The notes: generated by a model from the letters alone, not told the origin. Positions 46,190-54,330 are shown, counted from the first letter of the stretch. The stretch: 64,000 nt of DNA from Pseudomonas sp. SID14000 (GCF_002165135.1 NZ_NFZQ01000009.1:124001-188000), one strand, 5' to 3'. Numbers and translations are program-made.

Positions 46190-47047
46190 ATGAGTCGGGC
46201 ACCGGATACCTGGATTCTCACCGCCGACTGCCCGAGCATGCTCGGCACCGTCGACGTGGTGACGCGTTACCTCTTCGAGCAGCGCTGCTACGTGACGGAG
46301 CACCACTCCTTCGATGACCGGCTGTCGGGGCGCTTCTTCATTCGCGTGGAGTTCCGTCAGCCGGACGATTTCGACGAGGCAGGCTTCCGTGCCGGCCTCG
46401 CCGAGCGCAGCGATGCGTTCGGCATGGCGTTCGAACTGACCGCACCGAATCACCGCCCCAAGGTGGTGATCATGGTGTCCAAGGCCGACCACTGCCTTAA
46501 CGACCTGCTGTATCGCCAGCGCATTGGTCAGCTGGCCATGGACGTAGTCGCGGTGGTTTCCAACCACCCCGATCTCGAACCCTTGGCGCAGTGGCACAAG
46601 ATCCCTTACTACCACTTCCCTCTCGACCCCAAGGACAAGCCAGGGCAAGAGCGCAAGGTAATGCAGGTGATCGAGGAAACCGGTGCCGAGCTGGTGATTC
46701 TTGCGCGTTACATGCAGGTGCTTTCGCCGGAGCTGTGCCGGCGCCTGGATGGTTGGGCGATCAACATTCACCACTCGTTGCTGCCGGGGTTCAAGGGCGC
46801 CAAGCCTTATCACCAGGCGTACAACAAGGGGGTGAAGATGGTCGGCGCTACGGCGCACTACATCAACAACGACCTGGACGAAGGGCCGATCATCGCCCAG
46901 GGCGTCGAGGTGGTGGACCACAGCCATTACCCGGAAGATCTGATTGCCAAAGGGCGTGATATCGAGTGCCTGACCCTGGCGCGGGCAGTGGGGTATCACA
47001 TCGAGCGGCGCGTGTTCCTCAACGCCAACCGGACTGTGGTGCTATAA
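46190..47047 (+). CDS. purU: Formyltetrahydrofolate deformylase PurU
   Basis: Hydrolyses 10-formyl-THF to formate and THF, keeping THF available for sarcosine oxidase. It has 285 residues: an N-terminal ACT domain (about 7-85) and a C-terminal formyltransferase domain with the catalytic Asn-His region NIHHSLLPGFKGAKPYH and the aspartate in NNDLDEGPII. Pseudomonads carry several purU copies; this one is tied to soxG. GGAG lies about 8 bases before the ATG. Confidence 0.94.
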   Translation: MSRAPDTWILTADCPSMLGTVDVVTRYLFEQRCYVTEHHSFDDRLSGRFFIRVEFRQPDDFDEAGFRAGLAERSDAFGMAFELTAPNHRPKVVIMVSKADHCLNDLLYRQRIGQLAMDVVAVVSNHPDLEPLAQWHKIPYYHFPLDPKDKPGQERKVMQVIEETGAELVILARYMQVLSPELCRRLDGWAINIHHSLLPGFKGAKPYHQAYNKGVKMVGATAHYINNDLDEGPIIAQGVEVVDHSHYPEDLIAKGRDIECLTLARAVGYHIERRVFLNANRTVVL

Positions 47048-47060
47048 ACCGCATTGGCGA

Positions 47061-47372
47061 TCAGGAGGCGATGTCGTTCAGGTAGCCCTGGATCGCCTCC
47101 TTCAGCGCGTTCAGGTATTTGCTACGAAACGGCTCATCGACTCTCCTCTTGCCGGCCCAGTCATCCGCCCAGCCACTCCACTCTACTTCCCAAAGCTCAT
47201 CGCCATCCCAATCGAATTCATATTCATAGCCCCCCTCAACGCTCGCCTCAACAGTCTGGAACAGCCAGTCTGTTGCCATGAAGACATTCTCGCTCCGTTG
47301 CAGTGCATATGTGGTTCCAAGATCGATGTCCCGGCTGGCGGCGGCTTTTTTCCAGTGGTCATTTATATTCAT
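47061..47372 (-). CDS. Small acidic hypothetical protein (103 aa)
   Basis: From ATG 47372 the product starts MNINDHWKKAAASRDIDLG and contains the acidic, Trp-rich run EYEFDWDGDELWEVEWSGW followed by DDWAGKRRVDEPFR. No signal peptide, membrane segment or known motif is seen. Its GGAG is 9 bases upstream. It is on the strand opposite to purU and fdhA. Size, charge and Trp content recall immunity proteins of polymorphic toxins, but nothing else supports that; the nearest Rhs-tip gene is 2 kb away. Confidence 0.6.
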   Translation of the reverse strand: MNINDHWKKAAASRDIDLGTTYALQRSENVFMATDWLFQTVEASVEGGYEYEFDWDGDELWEVEWSGWADDWAGKRRVDEPFRSKYLNALKEAIQGYLNDIAS

Positions 47373-47643
47373 GCAATGTTTCTCCGTGTGGTTCGCTGTG
47401 ATGACGCTGTGGCATAAAACCAAGTGTCAACTGGAACCCTGCGGTACATATCTATCGAGCGCTTCTGCCAGCAGGCATAGGCGGGCCCGGTGCTGCCGCG
47501 AAACGGCAACTGCCTGTCGTTTTCAGTCAGTGCACTCAGGGTTTGAGGGTCCACAATTCCGTGCATTCCAGTAACTCAAGCCGCCCGGGACGGCGGCGCG
47601 TTCCACCACCGCTGCATAAATATAAATCAAGCGAGGTAAGAGC

Positions 47644-48843
47644 ATGTCTGGCAATCGTGGAGTGGTGTATCTCGGCGCGGGCAAGGTCGAGGTACAGAAG
47701 ATCGACTACCCGAAAATGCAAGACCCACGCGGCAAGAAGATCGAGCACGGCGTGATCCTCAAGGTGGTTTCCACCAACATCTGCGGCTCCGACCAGCACA
47801 TGGTCCGCGGCCGCACCACTGCCCAGGTCGGCCTGGTCCTGGGCCACGAAATCACCGGTGAGATCGTCGAGAAGGGCCGTGACGTCGAACGCATGCAGAT
47901 CGGCGACCTCGTCTCGGTGCCATTCAACGTCGCCTGTGGCCGCTGCCGCTCCTGCAAAGAGATGCACACCGGTGTCTGCCTCACCGTCAACCCTGCCCGC
48001 GCCGGCGGCGCCTACGGTTACGTCGACATGGGCGACTGGACCGGCGGCCAGGCCGAGTACGTGCTGGTGCCGTATGCTGACTTCAACCTGCTGAAACTGC
48101 CTGAGCGCGACAAGGCCATGGAGAAAATTCGTGACCTGACCTGCCTGTCCGACATCCTGCCGACCGGCTACCACGGTGCCGTGACTGCCGGCGTTGGCCC
48201 AGGCAGCACCGTCTATGTCGCCGGTGCCGGCCCCGTCGGCCTGGCTGCCGCTGCCTCGGCACGCCTGCTGGGCGCTGCCTGCGTCATCGTCGGCGACCTC
48301 AACCCGGCCCGCCTGGCTCATGCCAAGTCCCAGGGCTTCGAAGTGGTCGACTTGTCCAAGGACACCCCGCTGCACGAGCAGATCGTCGATATCCTCGGCG
48401 AGCCGGAAGTGGACTGCGCCATCGACGCCGTTGGCTTCGAGGCCCGCGGGCATGGCCACGAAGGTGCCAAGCATGAAGCCCCGGCCACCGTGCTGAACTC
48501 GTTGATGCAGGTTACCCGCGTTGCCGGCAACATCGGTATCCCGGGCCTGTACGTGACCGAAGACCCGGGTGCGGTGGATGCTGCCGCCAAGATCGGTGCC
48601 TTGAGCATTCGCTTCGGCCTGGGCTGGGCCAAGTCGCACAGCTTCCACACCGGCCAGACACCGACCATGAAGTACAACCGCCAGTTGATGCAGGCGATCA
48701 TGTGGGACCGCATCAACATTGCCGAAGTGGTTGGCGTGCAGGTGATCAACCTGGATCAGGCGCCGGAAGGGTATGGCGAGTTTGATGCAGGTGTGCCGAA
48801 GAAGTTCGTGATTGATCCGCACAAGATGTGGGGGGCGGCGTAA
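47644..48843 (+). CDS. fdhA: Glutathione-independent formaldehyde dehydrogenase
   Basis: NAD-dependent formaldehyde dehydrogenase/dismutase of the zinc alcohol dehydrogenase superfamily. The 399 residues match the P. putida enzyme, whose structure is known. Catalytic zinc residues are in STNICGSDQHM and LGHEITGE; structural-zinc cysteines are CGRCRSCKEMHTGVC. The NAD fold is VAGAGPVGLAAAASARLLGA (about 196-215). It removes formaldehyde released by betaine, dimethylglycine and sarcosine demethylation. The 271-bp upstream gap to the small hypothetical gene holds no other gene. A strong terminator follows. Confidence 0.97.
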   Translation: MSGNRGVVYLGAGKVEVQKIDYPKMQDPRGKKIEHGVILKVVSTNICGSDQHMVRGRTTAQVGLVLGHEITGEIVEKGRDVERMQIGDLVSVPFNVACGRCRSCKEMHTGVCLTVNPARAGGAYGYVDMGDWTGGQAEYVLVPYADFNLLKLPERDKAMEKIRDLTCLSDILPTGYHGAVTAGVGPGSTVYVAGAGPVGLAAAASARLLGAACVIVGDLNPARLAHAKSQGFEVVDLSKDTPLHEQIVDILGEPEVDCAIDAVGFEARGHGHEGAKHEAPATVLNSLMQVTRVAGNIGIPGLYVTEDPGAVDAAAKIGALSIRFGLGWAKSHSFHTGQTPTMKYNRQLMQAIMWDRINIAEVVGVQVINLDQAPEGYGEFDAGVPKKFVIDPHKMWGAA

Positions 48844-48861
48844 TTAGCGTCGAATAAGAAG

Positions 48862-48887
48862 AGCCCCTCGCATCGAGGGGCTTTTTC
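48862..48887 (+). terminator. Rho-independent terminator of fdhA
   Basis: AGCCCCTCG (48862-48870) and CGAGGGGCT (48874-48882) form a 9-bp stem with a CAT loop, followed by TTTTTC. It lies 19 bp after the fdhA stop. Confidence 0.9.
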
Positions 48888-49311
48888 TTGGCACTTCCGG
48901 CCCAATCGCCGCCCGGCAAGCCCCACAGGATAAATGCAAGCCTCAAGCTTGGTGCCGTACCTGTGGAAGCTGGCTGGCCGGCGATGAGGCAAGTACAGGC
49001 AGTAAAGACGGTTGCCCTCCAGATATGCATCAATTTTGAAGATAGCGCCGGCCCTGTGGGAGCGGGTTCACCCGCGAAGAAGCCAGAACAGACAACACAT
49101 CACTTAAGCCTTAACGCAGCACCCGCCACTCAGCCGGCATCTGTACCTGCTGGGGTATCGGCCTGTCAAAACCGATCGCTGATTGGCAGCGGCTGCCCGA
49201 GATAGGATGCGACCCAGAGAACTGCAATGGCTGGAGGGGGGGAGTAGGCTTGGGAAATGGACTACAAGGAAGAGGTAAAATCTCGTTAAGTTCGAGAAAG
49301 GTTTAGAGCAT
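48888..49311. other. Gene-free stretch with a single REP half
   Basis: This gap holds one unpaired REP (GTGGGAGCGGGTTCACCCGC within 49052-49082), a poly-G run near 49235 and no open frame I would defend. It lies between the fdhA terminator and the hairpin beyond the Rhs-tip gene 2. Confidence 0.5.
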
Positions 49312-49340
49312 CCAAAGCCGCTTGTAGCAAGCGGCTTTGG
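49312..49340 (-). terminator. 13-bp perfect hairpin at the 3' end of Rhs-tip gene 2
   Basis: CCAAAGCCGCTTG (49312-49324) and CAAGCGGCTTTGG (49328-49340) form a perfect stem with a 3-nt loop. Read on the minus strand it follows the gene stop by 16 bp. The T run is short (TTT), so its strength is uncertain. Confidence 0.65.
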
Positions 49341-49356
49341 AGCCTGTGGCTCAGTT

Positions 49357-50346
49357 TTAATCAGCAGCGACGATGAGGTCCTCAAGACTACCGCGTCGCA
49401 CTCTGCGGGCATTCAAACGAGCTACCTGTCGACTATGTTCGATTAACCGCAAGAAATTTACATAGCCTCCAAGGGGCTGTATGCGGTCAATATCGTCTAA
49501 GTAGGTTGTGCGTGGTAGGCCAATCGTTTGGCTGAAGGTGCTCGGCACACCACGGAGCTTGCCTTTGCTAGCCGCTCGGGTATTACCAGGATGATTGAAA
49601 ATCTTGCTTATGTAATTATTGATTGTGGGGCGTGCAAACTCATAAACTGTTCTCGAACTATTGGAAAAGGCAATGACGTCTTTGAATGAGAGGTGATCTA
49701 TGATTTGTTTAAATACATCAGGCTCCGTGATTTTCATAAAATAATTCGCGGGTTCAGGTGTGGTAGCGTCTCGACGGGCTGTGGTTTTCAATGCACTAGC
49801 ATGTGAAGTGGTACGTTTTAGCGTCGAGGGCTTGAATTTATGAGGGAGCGCCACAGCAGAGTTTTTGCCTACCCTCATTGTCTGGCCATTTTTTAAATGT
49901 ACGAGTGTATGACCTGTTGGATCCGTATAGTTGACAGGGTCTCCGTTACAGTATGTGTAACAGTTTATTCCACCCTCTTCAAAGGGGGCGAGGCTATCGG
50001 GTGATTGGAAGCGCATTAGGTCGGGAGAGTAGGTTCTATACCCCAATCCAAGTTGATAGGCTCCTAATGGTCTATCAATGAATTCACCATTGAATCCTTG
50101 CAACGTCCGTTTGGATGGTAGGTTTGTCGAATGCCCAAAAGCGGTGTATGCATGCTCTTCTTTTTCTGCGCTGTCCTGGACATACATTATTGAGTTTTTC
50201 ATATCTGTCGCTAATAGTTCACGCTTTCGGGCACTATCAGTGAAAGACTCAGCGAGAATTTGCTTGGTGGACCGGAAAATCGAGTGGTGATAACCGTCTG
50301 CTTTTAAAGTGATGAGATTGCCGCTTTGGTAGAAGAGGTGTGCCAT
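49357..50346 (-). CDS. Orphan Rhs-tip protein 2 with F-box-like C-terminal segment
   Basis: A 329-residue protein in AT-rich DNA. Residues about 1-70 are YD-repeat-like (HLFYQSGNLITLKADGYHHS, IFRSTKQILAE, ELLATDMKNS). The Rhs core follows (GLGYRTYSPDLMRFQSPDSL, PFEEGGINCYTYCNGDPVNY, DPTGHT). The variable C terminus has EPDVFKQIIDHLSFKDVIAF then SNSSRTVYEFARP, which resembles an F-box (L-x3-I-x2-HL-x2-DV). ATG 50346 has GGAG 7 bases upstream. No immunity-like gene is adjacent. The F-box reading is by eye and tentative. Confidence 0.75.
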   Translation of the reverse strand: MAHLFYQSGNLITLKADGYHHSIFRSTKQILAESFTDSARKRELLATDMKNSIMYVQDSAEKEEHAYTAFGHSTNLPSKRTLQGFNGEFIDRPLGAYQLGLGYRTYSPDLMRFQSPDSLAPFEEGGINCYTYCNGDPVNYTDPTGHTLVHLKNGQTMRVGKNSAVALPHKFKPSTLKRTTSHASALKTTARRDATTPEPANYFMKITEPDVFKQIIDHLSFKDVIAFSNSSRTVYEFARPTINNYISKIFNHPGNTRAASKGKLRGVPSTFSQTIGLPRTTYLDDIDRIQPLGGYVNFLRLIEHSRQVARLNARRVRRGSLEDLIVAAD

Positions 50347-50540
50347 GATAGTTCTCCAACACATTCAGCTAGTCCCGTGGTACCCGGCAGTACGATGGCG
50401 GAATTGCGAGAATTTAAATTACACTAACTTCACTTGAGTCGTTCATGCTACTAGCAGAATTAGCAGTTGCTTTTCTTGGACGATATGGATCTCCGGCCTT
50501 TCTCCGAGGCAATCTCCGAGTACGTCGGGATTAGGCTTTG

Positions 50541-50561
50541 ACCTGACATTTTTGCTAGTAG
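50541..50561 (+). promoter_or_regulatory. Conserved 21-bp element upstream of orphan Rhs gene 3
   Basis: ACCTGACATTTTTGCTAGTA matches the element at 29722-29742 at 19 of 21 positions and lies 85 bp before the start of the downstream Rhs-tip gene, against 78 bp there. The rest of the 280-bp gap between the divergent Rhs genes 2 and 3 is AT-rich and without a gene. Confidence 0.5.
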
Positions 50562-50625
50562 ACGGCATCCCCTGAATTGGGCGAGTGTATGGGCTGAGGT
50601 GATCGTGCTACTGGAGGTGATATTT

Positions 50626-51597
50626 ATGTCATTTGCATCTGTGCTCGAACAAGGGATCTCTGGGAAACGTGATACCAGGTTGACGGTCGCTTTCGCCTTA
50701 CATTTTTATCTGGGCAATAATCTGCATGCCCAAATCCAAGGCTCGAAACAGCAGTCAATTTTTAGAGCCGAGCATGGTTTGCTTGCTCAACGCCAAGCCC
50801 ATGAAGGTCTCTATGATGTAGGACTGATTTGTCACGATGCAAAACTGTCTGTTTTGTGTGTGTCGAAACATGATGGGAAATCAGATGTCGCTTATGCGCC
50901 CTACGGTTTTACATCTTCCGAGCGCTTAAAGGGTACTTTGCTTGGGTTTAATGGAGAGATGTTTGGTCAAATCGCTGGTTGTTACCTGCTAGGGAATGGC
51001 TATCGAGTGTATAGCCCCAGCCTGATGCGATTTGGCAGTCCGGATAGCTTGAGTCCTTTTGGTAAGGGATGGCTGAGTTCGTACATGTACTGCGCGGGTG
51101 ACCCAGTAAACTTTGCCGATCCGACAGGGAATTTTCGAGTCGGATCCATATTGAATTCCTTAAGTAAATTATTCCAGTCTTCTCGGAAGTCTGGCAAAAA
51201 CCAAGCAGCTCAACTAACCTTTGTTGGCTATCACGGAACAAGTGGCGCTGCGGCAAAGAAAATTTTGAAGAATGGCGTTGAAAGTACGACGGGTACATTT
51301 TTTGTGACCGATACGTTCGAGAATGCGAGCCGCTATGCAGCCCTGAAGAAAGAAGGCACTGTATTGGCTGTAAGTGCAATTGATTTTGCCAAGGTTAAAG
51401 ATAATTCTGCGCGAGGGTTGGTGCGGAGTAAAGGTATAAACGAGTTGAGGATTGACAGGCCTGCGCACCATTCACTCAGGTTTACGCGAGTTTCAACTGC
51501 AGGTCAGGCTTCGGATTTCAACAGGTTTATAACTCTGGAAGATCAAATGGCACGCGACATCCAAAGGTTTAACGCAACGTTGAGGGGGGAGAGCTGA
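50626..51597 (+). CDS. Orphan Rhs-tip protein 3 with ADP-ribosyltransferase-like C terminus
   Basis: A 323-residue protein. The N-terminal part has YD-repeat-like pieces (LHFYLGNNLHAQIQGSKQQS, IFRAEHGLLAQ), then the core GNGYRVYSPSLMRFGSPDSL, SPFGKGWLSSYMYCAGDPVN and DPTGN. The variable tail (about 195-323) contains VGYHGTSGAAAKKILKNGV, GTFFVTDTFENASRYAALK and INELRIDRP. The order HGT, then aromatic/A-x2-YA, then a late Glu is that of the ADP-ribosyltransferase (H-Y-E) fold. ATG 50626 has GGAGG 8 bases upstream. It is divergent from Rhs gene 2. No immunity gene follows. Confidence 0.8.
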   Translation: MSFASVLEQGISGKRDTRLTVAFALHFYLGNNLHAQIQGSKQQSIFRAEHGLLAQRQAHEGLYDVGLICHDAKLSVLCVSKHDGKSDVAYAPYGFTSSERLKGTLLGFNGEMFGQIAGCYLLGNGYRVYSPSLMRFGSPDSLSPFGKGWLSSYMYCAGDPVNFADPTGNFRVGSILNSLSKLFQSSRKSGKNQAAQLTFVGYHGTSGAAAKKILKNGVESTTGTFFVTDTFENASRYAALKKEGTVLAVSAIDFAKVKDNSARGLVRSKGINELRIDRPAHHSLRFTRVSTAGQASDFNRFITLEDQMARDIQRFNATLRGES

Positions 51598-51745
51598 CTG
51601 TGCGCTGTCATTTCTTTCTTCAAATCCCAATGCTTACGACGGGGTTTCGACGATTGAGTATCGATAGCCGGTTCGGAACGAACGCCAGAACCACGAGTCA
51701 AACCCCTCGTTTCCCAGGCCATCCCGGCCGACGAGGTCTCTCCCG

Positions 51746-52321
51746 ATGAAAGCATTCACCCTGGCAACCCTGATGACCCTGGCCTCAAGCCCGGTCTTCG
51801 CCTTCAACCTCAGCGACGCCGCCAACGCCGTGTCGGCCATGCAGAACCCGCAACAGCAAGGCCAGGTGCAGGCGCCCGAGGCGCAGGCCAATCTGCTCAA
51901 TACCTTGGGCAGCCAATTGAATATCACCCCCGAACAGGCCGTGGGCGGGGCAGGGGCGATGTTGGGACTGGCGCGCAATAACCTGAGCAGCGAGGACTAT
52001 GGCCAGCTGACCAAGGCGGTGCCGGGGTTGGACCTGCTTGCCGGGGCCAGCGCACTGGGTGGCTTGAGTGGGTTGAGTGAGTTGCTGGGCAAGAATAGCG
52101 AGAGCCAGTCGGCATTGAGCAATGCACTGGGCAACAACGTGGAAAGCCGCAGCGACCTGGACAATGCATTCAAGGCACTGGGGATGGATACCGGGATGAT
52201 CGGGCAGTTTGCGCCGTTGCTGCTGCAATATCTGGGGCAGCAGGGGATTGCCGGGTCATTGCTGCAGAACCTGGGTAGCTTGTGGATCACGCCCGCACCT
52301 GGCGCCACGCCGTCGGTATGA
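51746..52321 (+). CDS. DUF2780 family exported protein
   Basis: A 191-residue protein with signal peptide MKAFTLATLMTLASSPVFA and a G/L/S/Q-rich mature part. The segments ITPEQAVGGAGAMLGLARNN, LSSEDYGQLTKAVPGLDLL and FKALGMDTGMIGQFAPLLLQ are typical of DUF2780 (related to VcgC/VcgE). The role is unknown; it is probably periplasmic and helical. GC content returns to the genomic norm, so it is not part of the AT-rich Rhs patch though it lies between Rhs genes 3 and 4. Confidence 0.8.
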   Translation: MKAFTLATLMTLASSPVFAFNLSDAANAVSAMQNPQQQGQVQAPEAQANLLNTLGSQLNITPEQAVGGAGAMLGLARNNLSSEDYGQLTKAVPGLDLLAGASALGGLSGLSELLGKNSESQSALSNALGNNVESRSDLDNAFKALGMDTGMIGQFAPLLLQYLGQQGIAGSLLQNLGSLWITPAPGATPSV

Positions 52322-52410
52322 ATTTAGAGGGCGCTGAAGCAGCATTTAGAGGCAATATTCAGGCGGGCGATCAGTGCCCCTGCTTTTGGGCGGCATTGAT
52401 CAGTAGATTG

Positions 52411-53103
52411 TCATGAGCGGGTTTTACGAATGGCCTGTTCAAGAAGGTCAAATCGTCGTCGTACTTCACCAAGTGTCTCAAGTCTTTTTTCGTATGCTGT
52501 ATTCACGGTGAACCTGTTGAATATGGCTACTGTGCTCTCTTTGTTGAGGTAGGCATATTCATTTAACAACCCTTCGCTGACTGAATACTCACTTTCAAAA
52601 TACTTCATAAGCGCCACGCGCTCTCTAAAATTGTCTTGCTTTGAAATGGGCGGTTCATTCAAGTATTTCGTACGCAAGGGTAAATTGCTGAAATTTACAG
52701 ATTTTTTAGATTCTGTTCCAGATGAGATTTTCAAAATTCCAGATGGCGTTTCATGTTGCGCCACAGGGGAACTGGGAGTTTGGGTGTGAACTGCACGTGT
52801 CTTGACCGATTCTTTTATTTGCCGCCAAATTATTTTCAATCTCGCATGCCCCGTGGGGTCTTGATAATTGATTGGATCACCTGAGCAGAATACATAGGCG
52901 TTAATACCACCCTGCTTGAACGGGCTGAGATTATCGGGTGCCTGATAGCGCATTAAGACCAAGCTGTAGCTGCGGTATCCCAAACCTAACGCATAGGTAT
53001 GGCAAAGCGGGTCATACCGCTCACCGTTGAAGCCAAGCATGGGGGCCTGGCTTGCTTCGTTATTATGTTGCCCATAAGGGCCATAGGCGCGCAGAACTGA
53101 CAT
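52411..53103 (-). CDS. Orphan Rhs-tip protein 4, shortened N terminus
   Basis: A 230-residue protein starting MSVLRAYGPYGQHNN, so it lacks the YD-repeat-like pieces of its relatives. The core is present: FNGERYDPL, GLGYRSYSLVLMRYQAPDNL, SPFKQGGINAYVFCSGDPIN and DPTGHA. The C terminus (about 85-230) is basic and helical by eye (RERVALMKYFESEYSVSEG, EKRLETLGEVRRRFDLLEQA), with no motif I recognise. A stem-loop covers its GAGG ribosome site. The start abuts a dead permease gene, which suggests insertion by recombination. It could be a decayed copy, but the frame is intact. Confidence 0.65.
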   Translation of the reverse strand: MSVLRAYGPYGQHNNEASQAPMLGFNGERYDPLCHTYALGLGYRSYSLVLMRYQAPDNLSPFKQGGINAYVFCSGDPINYQDPTGHARLKIIWRQIKESVKTRAVHTQTPSSPVAQHETPSGILKISSGTESKKSVNFSNLPLRTKYLNEPPISKQDNFRERVALMKYFESEYSVSEGLLNEYAYLNKESTVAIFNRFTVNTAYEKRLETLGEVRRRFDLLEQAIRKTRS

Positions 53104-53179
53104 GGGGCACGACCTCGCAAGGCTGTATGCGTGCAGTCTTGGGCTTTGCGAGGCTTTGCACAACTGGTAGAACTATCAG

Positions 53180-53435
53180 GCTTTGTGAGCGGCTCGCTGG
53201 CCAGGGACTGACAGGACAGGGGGACGAACACGACGATGAATACGATCTGTGCCCCGACAATCAGGTTGCTGGTTTTGGCCACAGAGTGAATGCCTACCAC
53301 GTTGAGCACCGTGGCCAGGGCAATCGAGGCCAGCGCGATCTACCACGCCGGGATAGCCAAAAAGCGATGTTGAGGAACAGGCCGATCAGCAGGTAGTTGA
53401 TCATCGGCAGGAACAGGCAATCCAGTTCAGGCAGT
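53180..53435 (-). pseudogene. Remnant of an APC-family amino acid permease
   Basis: The minus strand first reads LFLPMINYLLIGLFLNIAF (about 53432-53356), then shifts frame; after a TAG the next piece reads IALASIALATVLNVVGIHSV, then AKTSNLIVGAQIVFIVVFV (about 53340-53225). Together these match two or three successive helices of an amino acid permease. No start codon context, frame or remainder of the gene exists, so it is a dead fragment. It lies between the acyltransferase and Rhs-tip gene 4. Confidence 0.65.
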
Positions 53436-53442
53436 AAAGATA

Positions 53443-54330
53443 TCAGCCCATCTCTGCCCGCAACTGCTCGATCCGCTGGTCCTTCTCCACCCACAACTGG
53501 TTCACCCAGGCCTGCACGGTCTGCCGGAACTCGGGATCATTCTCGTAATCCCCCGCCCACAGCACTGGGTTCAGCTCCCGCACGCGAATGTCGATAATCA
53601 CCCGGCTGATGCTGCCATTGAGCAAGTCCCAGAACCCCGGCGCCTTGTTGCCGGGGTACACGATGGTCACGTCCAGCAAGGCATCCAGCTGCTCGCCCAA
53701 TGCAGCCAGCACGAAGGCCACGCCACCAGCCTTGGGCTTGAGCAGGTAGCGATACGGTGATTGCTGCTGCTGACGCTTGGCTTCGGTAAACCGTGTGCCT
53801 TCCAGGTAGTTCACCACGGTCACCGGCTGGCGCTTGAACAGTTCGCAAGCAGCCTTGGTGATTTCCAGGTCCTTGCCCTTCAGCTCTGGGTGCTTCTCCA
53901 GGAAGGCCTTGCTGTAGCGCTTCATGAACGGGTAATCCAGCCCCCACCAGGCCAGGCCCAGCAGTGGTACCCAGATCAGCTCCTTCTTGAGGAAGAACTT
54001 GAAGAATGGTGTACGGCGATTGAGGCTCTCGATCAGCGCCGGGATATCGACCCAGGTCTGGTGGTTGCTGACGGCCAGGTACGAAGTGTCCTTGCGCAGG
54101 TTCTCGACACCGCGGATATCCCACTTGGTTGGAATGCACAGGGCAAAGATGGCCTTGTCGATTTCCGACCAGGTTTCTGCCACCCACATCACCATCCACG
54201 AGGCATAGTCACGGCCACGCCCAGGTAGCACCAGTTTGAGCAGGGCGAAGACCAGCAGCGGGCCGATCAACATCAGGGTGTTGAGCAGCAGCAGGGCGGT
54301 GGTAAGAATGCCGGTCAGCAGGCGACGCAT
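53443..54330 (-). CDS. PlsC-domain acyltransferase (YihG-like)
   Basis: A 295-residue membrane-associated acyltransferase. An N-terminal hydrophobic segment (about 5-35) precedes the PlsC domain with NHQTWVD (the HX4D catalytic motif, about 89-95), FFKFFLKKELIWVPLLG, NYLEGTR and the later AFVLAALGEQLD. It is of the YihG/1-acylglycerol-3-phosphate acyltransferase-like class that acylates lysophospholipids; whether it is a main plsC cannot be told. It is divergent from the retropepsin-like gene; the gap of about 180 bp holds no other gene. Confidence 0.85.
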   Translation of the reverse strand: MRRLLTGILTTALLLLNTLMLIGPLLVFALLKLVLPGRGRDYASWMVMWVAETWSEIDKAIFALCIPTKWDIRGVENLRKDTSYLAVSNHQTWVDIPALIESLNRRTPFFKFFLKKELIWVPLLGLAWWGLDYPFMKRYSKAFLEKHPELKGKDLEITKAACELFKRQPVTVVNYLEGTRFTEAKRQQQQSPYRYLLKPKAGGVAFVLAALGEQLDALLDVTIVYPGNKAPGFWDLLNGSISRVIIDIRVRELNPVLWAGDYENDPEFRQTVQAWVNQLWVEKDQRIEQLRAEMG

